This document shows positions 44,121-56,122 of a stretch of DNA of 64,000 nucleotides, in pieces; within the stretch, counting starts at the first letter, position 1, and each line of letters opens with the position of its first letter. Origin of the DNA: Sphingosinicella terrae (lineage in GTDB: Bacteria > Pseudomonadota > Alphaproteobacteria > Sphingomonadales > Sphingomonadaceae). The stretch spans positions 682,001 through 746,000 of the forward strand of contig NZ_QDFY01000001.1 of NCBI RefSeq assembly GCF_003347635.1. Direction: 5' to 3'. The translations under genes and the position numbers were made by a program. The notes under the pieces are model-generated. The model saw nothing but the letters and a program-made list of their open reading frames with translations, was not told where the DNA came from and did no database searches.

Positions 44121-46907
44121 TTGGCCAGCGCACCGCCGACCATCGAACCCAGCGACATTTCCCCGATCTCCATCGTCGAGGAAATGAAGACCTCCTATCT
44201 CGACTATGCGATGTCGGTGATCGTCGCGCGCGCCCTCCCGGACGTTCGCGACGGCCTGAAGCCGGTCCATCGCCGCATCCTCTTCGGCGCCCAGGAAGCC
44301 GGTTTCGTCGCGGGGCGTCCCTATCGCAAGTCGGCCCGCCTGGTCGGCGACGTGATGGGTAAATATCACCCGCACGGCGATTCCTCGATCTACGACGCAC
44401 TCGCGCGCATGACCCAGGACTGGTCGATGCGGGTTCCGCTGATCGACGGCCAGGGCAATTTCGGATCTATGGATCCGGATCCGCCGGCGGCGATGCGCTA
44501 CACCGAGGCGCGGCTCGCCCGCGTCGCCAATGCCCTGCTCGACGACATCGACAAGGACACGGTCGACTTCCAGCCCAATTACGACGGGTCCGAGCGCGAG
44601 CCACAGGTCCTGCCCGCCCGATTCCCCAACATCCTGGTCAACGGCGCCGGCGGCATCGCGGTCGGCATGGCGACCAATATCCCGCCGCACAATCTGGGCG
44701 AGGTCATTGCCGCGTGCAAAGCCTATATGGACGATCCGACCATCAGCATCGAAGGGCTGATGGAGCATATTCCGGGCCCCGACTTCCCGACCGCGCCCCT
44801 GATCCTCGGCCTCGCGGGGGCCCGCTCCGCCTATAATACGGGCCGCGGCTCGATCATCATGCGCGCCCGCCACAAGGTCGAGGAAGGCCGCGGCGACCGC
44901 CGCTCGATCGTCCTCACCTCCATCCCCTATCAGGTCGGCAAGAACGGCCTGGTCGAGCGGATCGCCGAGGCGGCCAAGGACAAGCGCATCGAGGGCGTTT
45001 CGGACATTCGCGACGAATCGAGCCGCGAGGGCGTCCGCATCGTCATCGACCTCAAGCGGGATGCGACGCCCGACGTCGTCCTCAACCAGCTGTGGCGACA
45101 CACCCCCGCCCAGTCGAGCTTCCCCGCCAACATGCTGGCGATACGGGGCGGCCGGCCCGAGACGCTGAACCTCAAGGACATCATCAGCGCGTTCGTCCAG
45201 TTCCGCGAGGAGGTCATCACCCGGCGCACCAAGTTCGAGCTGGCGCGTGCCCGCGAGCGGGCGCACATCTTGCTCGGCCTGGTCATCGCCGTCACCAACC
45301 TCGACGAGGTGGTACGCATCATCCGGGCGTCGGCGTCGCCGGCCGAGGCGCGCGCCTCGCTGCTCGCCCGCGAATGGCCGATCGAGGAGATCGCGCCCTA
45401 CATCGCCCTGGTGGAGGCGGTCGAGGACGAGGTGCAGGACGGCCGCTACCGGCTCTCCGAGACCCAGGTCCGCGCCATCCTCGAGCTGCGCCTGCACCGC
45501 CTGACCGCGCTCGGGCGCGAGGAGATTGGCGGCGAGCTGCGCGAGCTGGCGGCGTCGATCGCCGGCCTGCTCGAGATCCTGGCCGACCGGGTCAAGCTCT
45601 ATGCCGTGATGCGCCAGGAGCTGGACGAGATCGCCACGGCTTATGCGACGCCGCGGCTCACCGAGATCGCCCCGGCCGCCGACGGCATCGACGACGAGGA
45701 CCTGATCGAGCGCGAAGAGATGGTCGTCACCGTGACGATGGGTGGCTATATCAAGCGCACCCCGCTCGATGCATTCCGCGCCCAGCGTCGCGGCGGCAAG
45801 GGCCGCTCCGGCATGGCGACCAAGGACGAGGATGCCGTCGCCGAGCTGTTCGTGACCTCCACGCATACCCCCGTCCTGTTCTTCTCGACCCACGGCAAGG
45901 TCTACCGGCTGAAGGTCTGGCGCCTGCCGGAGGGGGCGCCGCAGGCGCGCGGGCGACCGATGGTCAACCTGCTGCCGCTGGCCGAGGGCGAGACCATCTC
46001 GACCGTGCTGCCGCTTCCGGAGGACGAGGCGGAGTGGAAGGATCTCCATGTCGTCTTCGCCACCGCCAAAGGCAGCGTCCGCCGCAACAGCATGGACGCC
46101 TTCGCCAACGTGCCGACCGCGGGTAAGTATGCGATGCGATTCGACGAGGGCAGCGAGGACAGCCTGGTCGGCGTCGCCTTGCTGACGGAGGAGGACGACG
46201 TCCTGCTCGCCACCCGCGGCGGCAAGGCGATCCGCTTCGCCGCCACCGACATCCGCGAGTTCCAGAGCCGGACCTCGACCGGCGTGCGCGGCATGACCCT
46301 GGCCGGCGGCGACGAGGTCATCTCGCTGTCGATCCTTCGGCGGGTCGGCACCACCCAGGAGGAGAAAGAGGAATATCTGCGCTTCGCCCCCTGGAAGGGC
46401 GAACGCGAGGGCGAATGCCAGCTGTCGCGGGAGCGGATGGCGGAACTCGCCGACAGGGAACAGTTCATCCTCACCGTCACCGCCAACGGTTACGGCAAGC
46501 GCAGCTCGGCCTACGAGTATCGCCGCACCAATCGCGGCGGCCAGGGCATCGTCAACATCGACACGTCGGAGCGCAACGGCCCGGTCGTAGCCAGCTTCCC
46601 CGCCCGCAACGGCGAGCAGATCATGCTGGTCACCGATCAGGCGAAGATGATCCGCACGATGGTGGGCGACATCAGGATCATGGGCCGCAACACCCAGGGC
46701 GTCACCCTGTTCAGCGTCGCCGACGGCGAGCACGTCGTCTCCGCCGCACGCATCGACGAGGACGAGGAGCCGGAGAACGAGGCCGAGGAGAAGATCGCGG
46801 AGGAGATGGCCGGCCAGGATGCCGCGCCGGGCGACCGGGTCCAGCTCGACGACGGCACCGGTCCGGAGACGCTGCCGGACAGCCAGGAGGGCGAGGGAGA
46901 GGAATAG
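44121..46907 (+). CDS. gyrA: DNA gyrase subunit A
   Basis: Breakage-rejoining subunit of gyrase, 928 residues. Catalytic Tyr127 is in AAMRYTEAR. The quinolone-resistance region reads [19 protein letters not shown], with Ser88 and Asp92 at the E. coli 83 and 87 positions, i.e. the susceptible-type residues. The C-terminal beta-pinwheel holds the GyrA box QRRGGKG. The C terminus is a long acidic tail. Translation begins at a TTG with AGGAA 6 nt upstream. Two hairpins follow the stop. Confidence 0.97.
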   Translation: MASAPPTIEPSDISPISIVEEMKTSYLDYAMSVIVARALPDVRDGLKPVHRRILFGAQEAGFVAGRPYRKSARLVGDVMGKYHPHGDSSIYDALARMTQDWSMRVPLIDGQGNFGSMDPDPPAAMRYTEARLARVANALLDDIDKDTVDFQPNYDGSEREPQVLPARFPNILVNGAGGIAVGMATNIPPHNLGEVIAACKAYMDDPTISIEGLMEHIPGPDFPTAPLILGLAGARSAYNTGRGSIIMRARHKVEEGRGDRRSIVLTSIPYQVGKNGLVERIAEAAKDKRIEGVSDIRDESSREGVRIVIDLKRDATPDVVLNQLWRHTPAQSSFPANMLAIRGGRPETLNLKDIISAFVQFREEVITRRTKFELARARERAHILLGLVIAVTNLDEVVRIIRASASPAEARASLLAREWPIEEIAPYIALVEAVEDEVQDGRYRLSETQVRAILELRLHRLTALGREEIGGELRELAASIAGLLEILADRVKLYAVMRQELDEIATAYATPRLTEIAPAADGIDDEDLIEREEMVVTVTMGGYIKRTPLDAFRAQRRGGKGRSGMATKDEDAVAELFVTSTHTPVLFFSTHGKVYRLKVWRLPEGAPQARGRPMVNLLPLAEGETISTVLPLPEDEAEWKDLHVVFATAKGSVRRNSMDAFANVPTAGKYAMRFDEGSEDSLVGVALLTEEDDVLLATRGGKAIRFAATDIREFQSRTSTGVRGMTLAGGDEVISLSILRRVGTTQEEKEEYLRFAPWKGEREGECQLSRERMAELADREQFILTVTANGYGKRSSAYEYRRTNRGGQGIVNIDTSERNGPVVASFPARNGEQIMLVTDQAKMIRTMVGDIRIMGRNTQGVTLFSVADGEHVVSAARIDEDEEPENEAEEKIAEEMAGQDAAPGDRVQLDDGTGPETLPDSQEGEGEE

Positions 46908-46913
46908 TGGTTC

Positions 46914-47001
46914 CTCTCCATCGCCGTGCGATGGGGAGCGATGCCTTGGTGCGCCGTAGCGCGTCGCTTACCCCTCCCCCCTCCCCAGCAGAGCTGGGGA
47001 G
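46914..47001. terminator. Two hairpins between gyrA and the convergent DUF488 gene
   Basis: Hairpin 1: CTCTCCATCGC-CGT-GCGATGGGGAG (46914-46938; one G-T pair). Hairpin 2: CTCCCCAGC-AGA-GCTGGGGAG (46981-47001), 9 bp perfect. Both lie between convergent stops and could terminate in both directions. The second resembles dispersed CTCCCC...GGGGAG repeats I associate with sphingomonads. Confidence 0.6.
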
Positions 47002-47004
47002 GAG

Positions 47005-47436
47005 CTAGACGTACAGGTCCACCACCTCCGCGCCGCGAAGGATAGCCTCGTGCAGCGGCGTGCGGTGGCAGCCGGCGGGATCGCGCTCGAAGCAGAGCAG
47101 GGCCGACGGCTTCTCTGCGGCAAGCTCCGCCAGTTGCGCGGCCTGAATTCCGGCCTCGGGCGTCTCGAGCTGCGCCGCGTAGATGCGGCGCATCTCCCCG
47201 ATCCGTCCCTTGCGGGCGGCCTCGCGGCCGTCGGGCGGCGTGCCGAGCGCCTTCAGGTGGACATAGTCGATGCCCGCCTCCTTCAGGCCGGCGGCAAGGA
47301 CATTCTTCGAGAAACCGGGCTTTCGCGACAGCGGCACCGCGCGCACGTCGATCAGCCGCTCGACGCCGGCCGACGTGAGCGTCGCGATCAGCTCATCCTG
47401 GGTGGCGCCTTCATAGCCGATGGTGAAGATGCGCAT
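47005..47436 (-). CDS. DUF488-family protein
   Basis: A 143-residue protein of the DUF488 family, opening [20 protein letters not shown] and carrying [17 protein letters not shown] and, near the end, [20 protein letters not shown] with the conserved Cys pair and His. The function is unknown; the Cys-His motif and DVR strand suggest a nucleic-acid-related or metal-dependent enzyme, but this is not established. The start at 47434-47436 is set by homology although the frame is open to 48075. It is divergent from trmFO with 46 bp between starts. Confidence 0.88.
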   Translation of the reverse strand: MRIFTIGYEGATQDELIATLTSAGVERLIDVRAVPLSRKPGFSKNVLAAGLKEAGIDYVHLKALGTPPDGREAARKGRIGEMRRIYAAQLETPEAGIQAAQLAELAAEKPSALLCFERDPAGCHRTPLHEAILRGAEVVDLYV

Positions 47437-47482
47437 GCGGCGGCCTTCCTCCTTGCCCCTGATCCGACTAGAGGGCCCAGCC

Positions 47483-48850
47483 ATGAACGCCCAGCTCCAA
47501 GCGAAGTCCCCCCACCAGGTCCACATCGTCGGCGGCGGCCTTGCCGGCTCCGAGGCCGCCTGGCAACTCGCGCAGGCGGGGGTGCGGGTCCGGCTGTCGG
47601 AGATGCGCGGCGGCGTCGAGATGACTCCGGCGCACCAGACGGACGCGCTCGCCGAGCTGGTCTGCTCGAACAGCTTCCGCTCGGACGATGCCGAGAACAA
47701 TGCGGTCGGCCTCCTCCATGCCGAGATGCGCGCGCTCGGATCGCTGATCATGGCGGCGGCCGACGCGCACCGGGTGCCGGCCGGAACGGCGCTCGCCGTC
47801 GACCGAGAAGGCTTCGCCGCCGAGGTGACGCGCCGGCTGGCCGCCCACCCGATGATCGAGCTGGTGCGCGAGCGGGTCGACGCGCTTCCGGAGAGCGGCC
47901 CTACGATCGTCGCCACCGGCCCGCTGACCGCGGCGCCGCTGGCGGAATCGATCCGCCGCGCGACCGCGTCGGACGCCCTCGCCTTCTTCGACGCGATCGC
48001 GCCGATCGTCCACCGCGACACGATCGACATGGACATCGCCTGGATGGCCTCGCGCTGGGACAAGGGCGAGACCAAGGACTATATCAACTGCCCGATGGAC
48101 AAGGCGCAGTATCTCGCTTTCCATCAAGGTCTGATCGACGGCGAGAAGACCGAGTTCCGCGAATGGGAGAAGAGCACGCCCTATTTCGAGGGCTGCATGC
48201 CGATCGAGGTGATGGCCGCGCGCGGGGTCGATACCCTGCGCTACGGGCCGATGAAGCCGGTCGGCCTCGACGATCCGCGCACCGGACGGTGGCCCTATGC
48301 GGTGGTCCAGCTCCGGCAGGACAATGCGCTGGGGACGCTGTGGAACATGGTCGGCTTCCAGACCAAGCTTAAGCATGCCGAACAGGTGCGGCTGTTCCGG
48401 ACGATACCCGGGCTCGAGCAGGCCGAGTTCGCGCGGCTCGGCGGCCTCCATCGCAACACCTTCATCAACTCGCCGCAATTGCTCGATGCCACCCTCCGCC
48501 TCAAGGCGGCGCCGCACATCCGCTTCGCCGGCCAGATCACCGGTTGCGAGGGCTATGTCGAGTCGGCCGCCGTGGGCCTGCTTGCCGGCCGCTTCGCCGC
48601 GGCGGAGCTGTCGGGACGGGCGATCGGCGCGCCGCCGCCGACCACCGCGCTAGGCGCGCTGCTCGGCCATATCACCGGCGGTGCCGATGCCAAGAGCTAC
48701 CAGCCGATGAACGTCAATTTTGGCTTGTTCCCGCCGGTCGAGGGCCGGGCCCGCAAGGCCGATCGCAAGAAGCTCTATACCGACCGGGCCCGCCGCGATC
48801 TCGGCCAATGGCAGGCGGCGATCGGGAACGAGGCGATGGAACGCGTGTGA
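47483..48850 (+). CDS. trmFO: Folate/FAD-dependent tRNA m5U54 methyltransferase
   Basis: Methylates U54 in the T loop of tRNA using methylene-tetrahydrofolate and FADH2, 455 residues. The N-terminal FAD-binding motif reads [19 protein letters not shown]. Family stretches [39 protein letters not shown] and QVQLRQ-like [24 protein letters not shown] are present, with the catalytic cysteines in NCPM and GCMP. The frame extends upstream, but the ATG at 47483 fits homology. Confidence 0.96.
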   Translation: MNAQLQAKSPHQVHIVGGGLAGSEAAWQLAQAGVRVRLSEMRGGVEMTPAHQTDALAELVCSNSFRSDDAENNAVGLLHAEMRALGSLIMAAADAHRVPAGTALAVDREGFAAEVTRRLAAHPMIELVRERVDALPESGPTIVATGPLTAAPLAESIRRATASDALAFFDAIAPIVHRDTIDMDIAWMASRWDKGETKDYINCPMDKAQYLAFHQGLIDGEKTEFREWEKSTPYFEGCMPIEVMAARGVDTLRYGPMKPVGLDDPRTGRWPYAVVQLRQDNALGTLWNMVGFQTKLKHAEQVRLFRTIPGLEQAEFARLGGLHRNTFINSPQLLDATLRLKAAPHIRFAGQITGCEGYVESAAVGLLAGRFAAAELSGRAIGAPPPTTALGALLGHITGGADAKSYQPMNVNFGLFPPVEGRARKADRKKLYTDRARRDLGQWQAAIGNEAMERV

Positions 48851-48908
48851 GAGGTGGAGGGCGGGCCGTTGAAGGCGGCTCGCCAGTGGTCGGACAGCGC
48901 CCGGCAAG

Positions 48909-49343
48909 TCAGCAGGCGCACCGTCTCGGCGCCCGGCGCGGGGGCGCGGTGGTGGCGAATTCCTCCCGGGTCAGGAAGGTGTCGCGGTTCGCGTTGGCAC
49001 GGGCAAATTTCTCCGACGTACTCACCGCCCATTCCTCGAACGCCAGGCGGCCGTCGCCATTGGTGTCGAGCCGGGCGAAGGCGGTCCGGCGTGGGTGATA
49101 GAGTTCCTCGAGGGTGATCCGTCCGTCATCGTCGCGGTCGGCCCGGTCGAAGCGCCGCTCCTCCTTGGTGCGTTCGTCGGCAGCCGGCGGCACGGGCGGA
49201 CGCGGCTCGTCGGGCAATGCCGCGACCGCCTCCGGCGCCGGCGGCACCGGAGCCTCCTCGTCCTGGGCCAGCCCCTTCCACAGGAAAAAGCCGGCGGCCA
49301 CGAGCAGCAAAGCGGATCCCACGCCGGCGACGAATCGCAGCAT
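48909..49343 (-). CDS. Membrane-anchored or secreted EF-hand protein
   Basis: A 144-residue protein with an N-terminal hydrophobic segment (about 5-23; signal anchor or signal peptide), a Pro/Ala-rich linker, and EF-hand-like calcium loops: DRADRDDDGRITLEEL, DTNGDGRLAFEEW, and a degenerate ANANRDTFLTREEF. It is the last gene behind pdhAB, the 168-residue membrane protein and the phytoene-synthase-like gene. A role in periplasmic calcium binding is plausible, but nothing in the neighbourhood specifies it. Confidence 0.82.
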   Translation of the reverse strand: MLRFVAGVGSALLLVAAGFFLWKGLAQDEEAPVPPAPEAVAALPDEPRPPVPPAADERTKEERRFDRADRDDDGRITLEELYHPRRTAFARLDTNGDGRLAFEEWAVSTSEKFARANANRDTFLTREEFATTAPPRRAPRRCAC

Positions 49344-49401
49344 CGCGTCCTCCCCTGATCCGGCAGAGGCTAAACCAGGCGCAGGCAGCCACCAAGCCCG
49401 A

Positions 49402-50058
49402 TCAGCGGCCGGTGAGGCGATGTCCGATCATCCGCAGCATGCGCCGCGGCGAAGCCTGGGGGGCGAGCGGCAGCCCGGCCTCGGCATCGCCGCGTGCGAG
49501 CGCGGCGAGCATGCCGAGCGGACGCAGGGCGACCGGCCAGGGCCGACGATCGCCGCGGCGCCGCGCCGCCTCCAGCGACGCCTCGGCCTCTTCCTGCCGG
49601 CTGCTGTGCCGGGCAAGGTCGACCAGCGCCCAGGCCTCGCCGCTTCCCGCCGCCGCCGCCGGATCGCCGCCGAGCAGGCGCGCCGAGAGCGCGAACAGGA
49701 GCCCGCCCCGACGGACCGCATGAGTCTCCAGCGCGTCGGCGTCGAGGGACTCCGCATCGGCAAGGACGGCCCAGCCTTCTTCCAAGCCGGCCAGGGCGGC
49801 GCCGGGCAGGCCGGCGGAAAGGAGGTGGACGGAGACCGCCTCGAGAACCGGCTGGGGCGGCGGCGGCTCCCGATCCAGCTTCTCGAGCGACTCCCGCCAC
49901 CAGGCCAGTCGGATCCGGCTGATCATCGGATCGCGGCCGGTCGCCAGCACGTCGGCCAAAGCGACGTCGAGGCGCCACAAGGCCTCGACCGCAGCGCGCC
50001 GCGCCGCCGGGACGTAAGCGAGCGCCAGCCGGCGCTCAGGATCGAGATCGAGCGTCAT
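49402..50058 (-). CDS. Squalene/phytoene-synthase-like protein
   Basis: A 218-residue all-helical protein of the squalene/phytoene synthase superfamily, with RIRLAWWRESLEKL (about 48-61) as a recognisable core helix. The Asp-rich DxxxD motifs required for prenyl diphosphate binding are not apparent, and the protein is shorter than true synthases (about 290-350), which points to the alphaproteobacterial/mitochondrial NDUFAF6-like branch thought to aid respiratory complex I assembly. It lies 22 bp after the membrane protein gene at 50081. Confidence 0.78.
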   Translation of the reverse strand: MTLDLDPERRLALAYVPAARRAAVEALWRLDVALADVLATGRDPMISRIRLAWWRESLEKLDREPPPPQPVLEAVSVHLLSAGLPGAALAGLEEGWAVLADAESLDADALETHAVRRGGLLFALSARLLGGDPAAAAGSGEAWALVDLARHSSRQEEAEASLEAARRRGDRRPWPVALRPLGMLAALARGDAEAGLPLAPQASPRRMLRMIGHRLTGR

Positions 50059-50080
50059 CCGCGACGCTCCTAGCGCACGA

Positions 50081-50587
50081 TCAGCGGAACTTCAGCACCC
50101 GCGCCACGAGGCTTCGATCGGTGAACTCTCCCTGCGCGTCGACGATGAGCGGCCAGCGGCGCCCCTTCACTCGCACCGAGATCCAGGGGGCGTTCACCGA
50201 GACGCCGGCGGGATTGACGAACCGCCCGGCGCGATAGTTGGAGCCGAACACGTCGGTCAGCGGTACGATCAGCGCGCGGCTGCCGACGAAGCGGACGGTA
50301 CTCGCCCGCAGCGTTCCGCTCGGCTCGTCGAGTGCGAGAACGCTCACATAGATCCGGCCATAGGCGGCCATGCCCAGCGCGAACAGGATGCCGATCGAGG
50401 CGACACCGATTCCCACTGCGAGCCGGGTGCCGAGCGGCGCAAGCACGCCGCCGTCGCCCGGCAGCGAGCCGTAGGTGCGAAACAGGTCCCAGCCCCACCA
50501 GGCGGTGCCGAGCGCGCAGACGAGGGAGAAGAGCATCAGGCCGCGCACCTTGGTGAGCTGCGCGCCGGCACGGTAGAGCTGGATCAT
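50081..50587 (-). CDS. Two-helix membrane protein of unknown function
   Basis: A 168-residue protein (173 if a GTG at 50602 is used) with predicted helices at about 17-37 and 55-80, then a soluble beta-rich C-terminal domain of about 85 residues (GRIYVSVLALDEPSG... and SVRVKGRRWPLIVDAQGEF). I do not recognise the family. It lies 44 bp after pdhB and may share its transcript. Neither candidate start has an ideally placed ribosome-binding site, so the N terminus is uncertain. Confidence 0.7.
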   Translation of the reverse strand: MIQLYRAGAQLTKVRGLMLFSLVCALGTAWWGWDLFRTYGSLPGDGGVLAPLGTRLAVGIGVASIGILFALGMAAYGRIYVSVLALDEPSGTLRASTVRFVGSRALIVPLTDVFGSNYRAGRFVNPAGVSVNAPWISVRVKGRRWPLIVDAQGEFTDRSLVARVLKFR

Positions 50588-50631
50588 GGGATCGACATCC
50601 ACCTCCTCCCGGGAACGGGGAGGACGAGCGA

Positions 50632-52062
50632 CTAGCGGTAGCAGACCTTCTTCGCCGCGGCGACGACGTCCTCGGCCTTGACCAGCGCCATCTTCTCGAG
50701 ATTGGCGGCATAAGGCAGCGGCACGTCGGCATCGGTCACGCGAAGTACCGGCGCGTCGAGATCGTCGAAGCCGTCCTCCATCGCGATCGCCATCAGCTCC
50801 GAGGAGATCGAGCAGCCCGGCCAGCCTTCCTCGACGCAGACCATCCGGTTGGTCTTGGCGAGGCTCTTGAGCACGGTCTCCCGGTCGAGCGGACGCAGGG
50901 TTCTGAGATCGATCACCTCGGCGTCGATCCCCTCTTCGGCGAGTGTCTCCGCGGCGTCGAGCGCGACGCCGACGCCGATCGAATAGCTGACCAGGGTGAC
51001 GTCCCTGCCCTCGCGCGCGATCCGCGCCTTGCCGATCGGCAGGACATAGTCGTCGAGCTTCGGCACCTCGAAGCTCTGGCCGTAGAGCAATTCGTTCTCG
51101 AGGAAGACCACCGGGTCCTCGGACCTGATCGCCGCCTTGAGCAGGCCCTTGGCGTCGGCCGCGGAATAAGGGGCGATGACGATCAGCCCGGGGACGGCGG
51201 CATACCAGGGCCCATAATTCTGGCTGTGCTGGGCGCCGACGCGGGCGGCCGCGCCGTTGGGGCCGCGGAACACCATCGGGCAGCGCATCTGGCCTCCCGA
51301 CATGTAGTTCGTCTTCGCCGCCGAGTTGATGATGTGGTCGATCGCCTGCATGGCGAAATTGAAGGTCATGAACTCGACGATCGGGCGCAGGCCGCCCATC
51401 GCCGCGCCGGTGCCGACGCCGGCAAAGCCATATTCGGTGATCGGCGTATCGATGACCCGGCGCGCGCCGAACTCCTCGAGCAGGCCCTGGGTCACCTTGT
51501 AGGCGCCCTGATATTCCGCGACCTCCTCGCCCATGACGAAGACGCGGTCGTCGCGGCGCATCTCCTCGGCCATGGCATCGCGCAGCGCCTCGCGCACGGT
51601 CGTGCGGACCATCTCAGTCCCTTCGGGCACCTCGGGCTGCACCTCGGTCTTTTCGGCCGAGGCGACGAGATCGCGCGCGCCCGTCTCCATCTGGACCTGA
51701 GTCGCTTGCGCGTCCGCCTCGGGCTCGGTCTTCTGGTCGCTCGGCTGTTCGACCGCGCCCGTGTCGGCCTTGGCTTCCGGGGCCGGAGCAGCGCCGGCTT
51801 CGACGTCACTTGCGTTCTCGTCCTCGCCGGCGATGAGCGCGATGACGGTGCCGACCTTCACCTCGTCCGTGCCTTCAGCGACGAGGATCTTCGCGATCGT
51901 GCCTTCGTCGACCGCCTCGAACTCCATCGTCGCCTTGTCGGTCTCGATCTCGGCGAGGATGTCGCCGGATGCGACGCTGTCGCCTTCCTTGACCAGCCAC
52001 TTGGCGAGCGTGCCCTCCTCCATGGTCGGCGACAAGGCCGGCATCTTCAGCTCGATCGGCAT
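50632..52062 (-). CDS. pdhB: Pyruvate dehydrogenase E1 beta subunit with N-terminal lipoyl domain
   Basis: Beta subunit of the E1 decarboxylase, 476 residues. An N-terminal lipoyl domain (about 1-80) carries the lipoylated Lys43 in [10 protein letters not shown], followed by an Ala/Pro/Glu/Gln-rich linker (about 85-140) and then the transketolase-like E1-beta fold ([53 protein letters not shown]). A lipoyl domain on E1 beta is a known alphaproteobacterial feature (Zymomonas, Rhizobium). The ATG overlaps the pdhA stop by one base. Confidence 0.96.
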   Translation of the reverse strand: MPIELKMPALSPTMEEGTLAKWLVKEGDSVASGDILAEIETDKATMEFEAVDEGTIAKILVAEGTDEVKVGTVIALIAGEDENASDVEAGAAPAPEAKADTGAVEQPSDQKTEPEADAQATQVQMETGARDLVASAEKTEVQPEVPEGTEMVRTTVREALRDAMAEEMRRDDRVFVMGEEVAEYQGAYKVTQGLLEEFGARRVIDTPITEYGFAGVGTGAAMGGLRPIVEFMTFNFAMQAIDHIINSAAKTNYMSGGQMRCPMVFRGPNGAAARVGAQHSQNYGPWYAAVPGLIVIAPYSAADAKGLLKAAIRSEDPVVFLENELLYGQSFEVPKLDDYVLPIGKARIAREGRDVTLVSYSIGVGVALDAAETLAEEGIDAEVIDLRTLRPLDRETVLKSLAKTNRMVCVEEGWPGCSISSELMAIAMEDGFDDLDAPVLRVTDADVPLPYAANLEKMALVKAEDVVAAAKKVCYR

Positions 52063-53132
52063 CAGTAGCTCCCGACCAGGATGTCGGTGTGAAGCTCGGA
52101 CCCGTCCGGCTCCGGCGCCTGCTCGGCGAAATCGGCGGCCTCGGCGACGATCGCCTTGGTCTCCTTGTCGATCGCCTTGAGCTCGTCCTCGGTCACCCCG
52201 AGCGATTCCAGCTCCCGCTTCGCCGCCTCGATCGGATCCGATTTCTCGCGGACCGCCTGAACTTCCTCGCGCGAGCGGTACTTGGCCGGATCCGACATGG
52301 AATGGCCGCGATAGCGGTAGGTCTTGAGCTCGAGCAGCACCGGACCCTTGCCGGACCGTACCCAGTCGATCACCGTCTCGGCGGCGCCGCGGACGGCGAG
52401 CACGTCCATGCCGTCGACCTGTATCCCGGGAATTCGGAAGCTCTCGCCGCGACGGTAGAGCTGATCTTCGGCCGACGAGCGGTTGACGCTGGTTCCCATC
52501 GCATATTGGTTGTTCTCGATCACGTAGATGATCGGGAGCTTCCACAGCTCGGCCATGTTGAAGCTCTCATAGACCTGGCCCTGATTAGCGGCGCCGTCGC
52601 CGAAATAAGCGAGGCAGACGCCGCCATCGTCGGCATATTTGTGCTTGAAGGCGAGGCCGGTGCCGAGGCTGACCTGGGCCCCGACGATGCCGTGGCCGCC
52701 ATAGAATTTATGCTCGACCGAGAACATGTGCATCGAGCCGCCCTTGCCCTTCGAGATGCCCGCGGCACGGCCGGTCAGTTCGGCCATGATGAGCCTGGGA
52801 TCGATCCCGTAAGCGAGCATGTGACCATGGTCGCGATAGCCGGTGATCACCGAATCCTTCTTGTCGTCGAGCGCCGACTGGAGGCCGACCGCGACCGCTT
52901 CCTGGCCGATATAGAGATGGCAGAAGCCACCGATCAGGCCGAGGCCGTAGAGCTGGCCCGCGCGCTCCTCGAAGCGGCGGATGAGCAGCATCTGCTTGTA
53001 GAGTTCGAGCAGCTCCTCGCGGCCCGCCTGGTAGCGCTCGGGCTCCGGCGGTCTCTCGCGATTGGGACGCGGCGGCGCCGCCGGCGCAGCTTTCTTGGCC
53101 GATGCGGCACGTGCCGATGCAGATTTTGCCAC
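52062..53132 (-). CDS. pdhA: Pyruvate dehydrogenase E1 alpha subunit
   Basis: Thiamine-diphosphate-dependent E1 alpha subunit, 356 residues. The ThDP motif [17 protein letters not shown] leads to VIENN. The regulatory loop region [11 protein letters not shown] is intact. A Lys/Ala/Pro-rich N-terminal extension (about 1-35) precedes the fold. The start is taken as a GTG at 53130-53132 with AAGGG 9 nt upstream; a TTG three codons earlier is possible. It sits 150 bp downstream of ftsB on the same strand, after eno: glycolysis enzymes cluster here. Confidence 0.95.
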   Translation of the reverse strand: MAKSASARAASAKKAAPAAPPRPNRERPPEPERYQAGREELLELYKQMLLIRRFEERAGQLYGLGLIGGFCHLYIGQEAVAVGLQSALDDKKDSVITGYRDHGHMLAYGIDPRLIMAELTGRAAGISKGKGGSMHMFSVEHKFYGGHGIVGAQVSLGTGLAFKHKYADDGGVCLAYFGDGAANQGQVYESFNMAELWKLPIIYVIENNQYAMGTSVNRSSAEDQLYRRGESFRIPGIQVDGMDVLAVRGAAETVIDWVRSGKGPVLLELKTYRYRGHSMSDPAKYRSREEVQAVREKSDPIEAAKRELESLGVTEDELKAIDKETKAIVAEAADFAEQAPEPDGSELHTDILVGSY

Positions 53133-53280
53133 TCTCCACAACCCTTTCTGTTCTCGAGGCGACTGGCTGGCGGCTCTATGGCCGCAAACCCGGCGGGGCG
53201 CAACGCCCGGAAGCGTGCACGGTCAATGCCGAGGCGTGAGGAAGGTTGCGGGACGCCGATTTCCTCGCCCGCGGGAAGGA

Positions 53281-53613
53281 TCAGCGCGCCGGAGCGGGCG
53301 CGGGTTCGAGCTCGATGATCACCTCGTCGGGCCTCACGAGGCCGAGCTCGCGGCGGACGAGCTCCTCGGCGAGATCGGGGTCGACGTGGCGGGGATCGAG
53401 CAGCTGCGAGCGGTGGGCAAGGCGGGCCCGCTCGGCCTCGAGCTGGGCGAGCTGGACCTGGCGCTCGGCCTTCAGGCGACGATAATCGCCCCAGGAAAGC
53501 ACACCATTCTCGCCGATGACGGCATAGCCGAGGAAGTTGGCGATGATGAGCACGCCAAGCGCCGGCAGCGCCGCACGCCGCATCAAGGCCAAAGGACTGT
53601 TCACCCCCGTCAT
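53281..53613 (-). CDS. ftsB: FtsB/DivIC-type septum formation initiator
   Basis: A 110-residue bitopic division protein: one membrane helix at about 15-34, then a coiled-coil periplasmic part (DYRRLKAERQVQLAQLEAERARLA) and a C-terminal DPDLAEELVRRELGLVRPDEVII, the standard FtsB tail. Part of the FtsQLB activator of septal peptidoglycan synthesis. The placement directly after eno is conserved across proteobacteria. Confidence 0.92.
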   Translation of the reverse strand: MTGVNSPLALMRRAALPALGVLIIANFLGYAVIGENGVLSWGDYRRLKAERQVQLAQLEAERARLAHRSQLLDPRHVDPDLAEELVRRELGLVRPDEVIIELEPAPAPAR

Positions 53614-53687
53614 CGCCTGCCGTAAGAATCAGGAAAGCGGCGGAGAATCAAGCCCTTTGCTGACAATAAAGTCCCAAGTGCCCGGTT

Positions 53688-54968
<1,281 letters not shown>

Positions 54969-55049
54969 TTACGCCCTCGATATGAGTTAAGGGGGATCAT
55001 CGGCCGATTATCGGCTGCGCGAGCCGCATGCAACTTTCCTTTCCGGGCC

Positions 55050-55075
55050 GGAACGCATGCCCCGCGGCAGGTGTT
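55050..55075 (+). promoter_or_regulatory. Candidate EcfG-type general stress promoter
   Basis: GGAAC (55050-55054), 17 bp, then TGTT (55072-55075), one base off the EcfG consensus GGAAC-N16/17-CGTT. It lies 42 bp before the first gene of a four-gene operon of small membrane/stress-type proteins, which fits known targets of the alphaproteobacterial general stress response. Confidence 0.45.
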
Positions 55076-55117
55076 CTCGCTCTCGAAAACTGATGTCCGT
55101 CAACTGTGGAGATGCTT

Positions 55118-55735
55118 ATGCCCCCCCGCGAGAACGAACTCCCCGAAGGAACCGACAAGATCGTCACCGGCGCGTCCGCCGAGCAGGGCGGCAGCAACGG
55201 CGGAGGCTTCGTCGCCACCGGCAATGGCGGCGGCGACAGCGCCGGCGGTTCGCCCGGCTCGTCCGGCGCCACGGACAAGCTGGTCAGCCAGGTCAAGGAG
55301 CAGGTGGTCAATCTGCGTGGCCAGGCGACCGACAAGCTGCGCGGCTTCGCCGACGACGGCAAGGGCCGGGCAACGACCTTGCTCGACGACGTCGCTTCCA
55401 TCATCGAGGACGCGGCCCGCTCGATCGACGAGCGGCTCGGCGGCGAATATGGCGGCTATGCGCATAGCGCGTCGGAAGCGGTCTCGTCCTTTGCCGGCAA
55501 GATCCGCGACAAGAGCGTCGACGATCTGGTCGACGACACGCGCGACATCGTCCGCAAGAGTCCGGCCGTGGCGATCGCCGCGGCGGCCGTGGTCGGCTTC
55601 GCGCTGATGCGGGTGGTCCGCACCGGCCTCGACGGCGGCAGCGGCTCGGACGATGCCTCCACCGGCTCGCGGCCGGGCGGCGGCCGTACCCGGCGCACCA
55701 CCAATGCCGACACGACGACGAGCGGCGGAGCCTGA
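55118..55735 (+). CDS. ElaB/YqjD-like membrane-anchored protein
   Basis: A 205-residue protein with a Gly/Ser-rich N terminus, a long amphipathic helical region (KLVSQVKEQVVNLRGQATDKLRGFADDGKGRAT, spread over about 54-110), and a C-terminal membrane helix (SPAVAIAAAAVVGFALMRVV) followed by a charged tail. This is the layout of the ElaB/YqjD/DUF883 group, inner-membrane proteins that in E. coli bind ribosomes in stationary phase. GGAG 6 nt upstream fixes the ATG at 55118. First gene of an operon; a candidate stress promoter is just upstream. Confidence 0.78.
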   Translation: MPPRENELPEGTDKIVTGASAEQGGSNGGGFVATGNGGGDSAGGSPGSSGATDKLVSQVKEQVVNLRGQATDKLRGFADDGKGRATTLLDDVASIIEDAARSIDERLGGEYGGYAHSASEAVSSFAGKIRDKSVDDLVDDTRDIVRKSPAVAIAAAAVVGFALMRVVRTGLDGGSGSDDASTGSRPGGGRTRRTTNADTTTSGGA

Positions 55736-55738
55736 TCC

Positions 55739-56122
55739 TTGGACTCGCCGGCGCACGATCCGCGCGACGAGGGCATAAGCGACCTGGTGTCGCGGCTGCT
55801 CGAGGACGGCCGCGCCTATGCGCGCGCCGAGCTCGACCTCGTCAAGCAGATCGCCCGCCATCGCGCCGACCGCGCCCGCAACGGCCTCATCGCGCTCGCC
55901 GCGGGCGCGGTGCTGCTGCTCTCCTCGCTGACCGCCCTCATCCTCGGCCTCGTGCTTGGCCTGGCCGTCCTGATCGGGCCGGTCCTGGCCGGGATCGCGA
56001 TCGCCGCGGCGCTGGCGGGGATCGGCTACCTCCTCGTCCGAATCGGCCTCGGCGGCCTCAGGGCGCTGAGCGGCGACGAGGAGGAAAAGCAGGCGATCGC
56101 GCGCGGGGAGACGATGCCGTGA
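55739..56122 (+). CDS. Holin-X/YqjE-like membrane protein
   Basis: A 127-residue protein with a helical amphipathic N terminus (ISDLVSRLLEDGRAYARAELDLVKQIA) and two hydrophobic helices (about 48-72 and 76-100). It matches the phage-holin superfamily 6/YqjE pattern, which in bacteria are chromosomal stress-related membrane proteins rather than phage lysis genes. It starts at a TTG 8 nt after a GGAG, 3 bp beyond the previous stop. The next gene overlaps its end. Confidence 0.8.
   Translation: MDSPAHDPRDEGISDLVSRLLEDGRAYARAELDLVKQIARHRADRARNGLIALAAGAVLLLSSLTALILGLVLGLAVLIGPVLAGIAIAAALAGIGYLLVRIGLGGLRALSGDEEEKQAIARGETMP

Noticed and set aside
42543-46733. A 1396-codon open frame on the minus strand spanning the TPR gene and all of gyrA in antisense
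   Set aside because: Only 42543-43835 is supported by a signal peptide, RBS and paralogy; the rest is a stop-poor antisense shadow of gyrA typical of high-GC DNA.
55739-56122. Phage holin, hence a prophage remnant
   Set aside because: The Holin-X/YqjE family is a chromosomal membrane protein, and no lysin, integrase or capsid gene is near.
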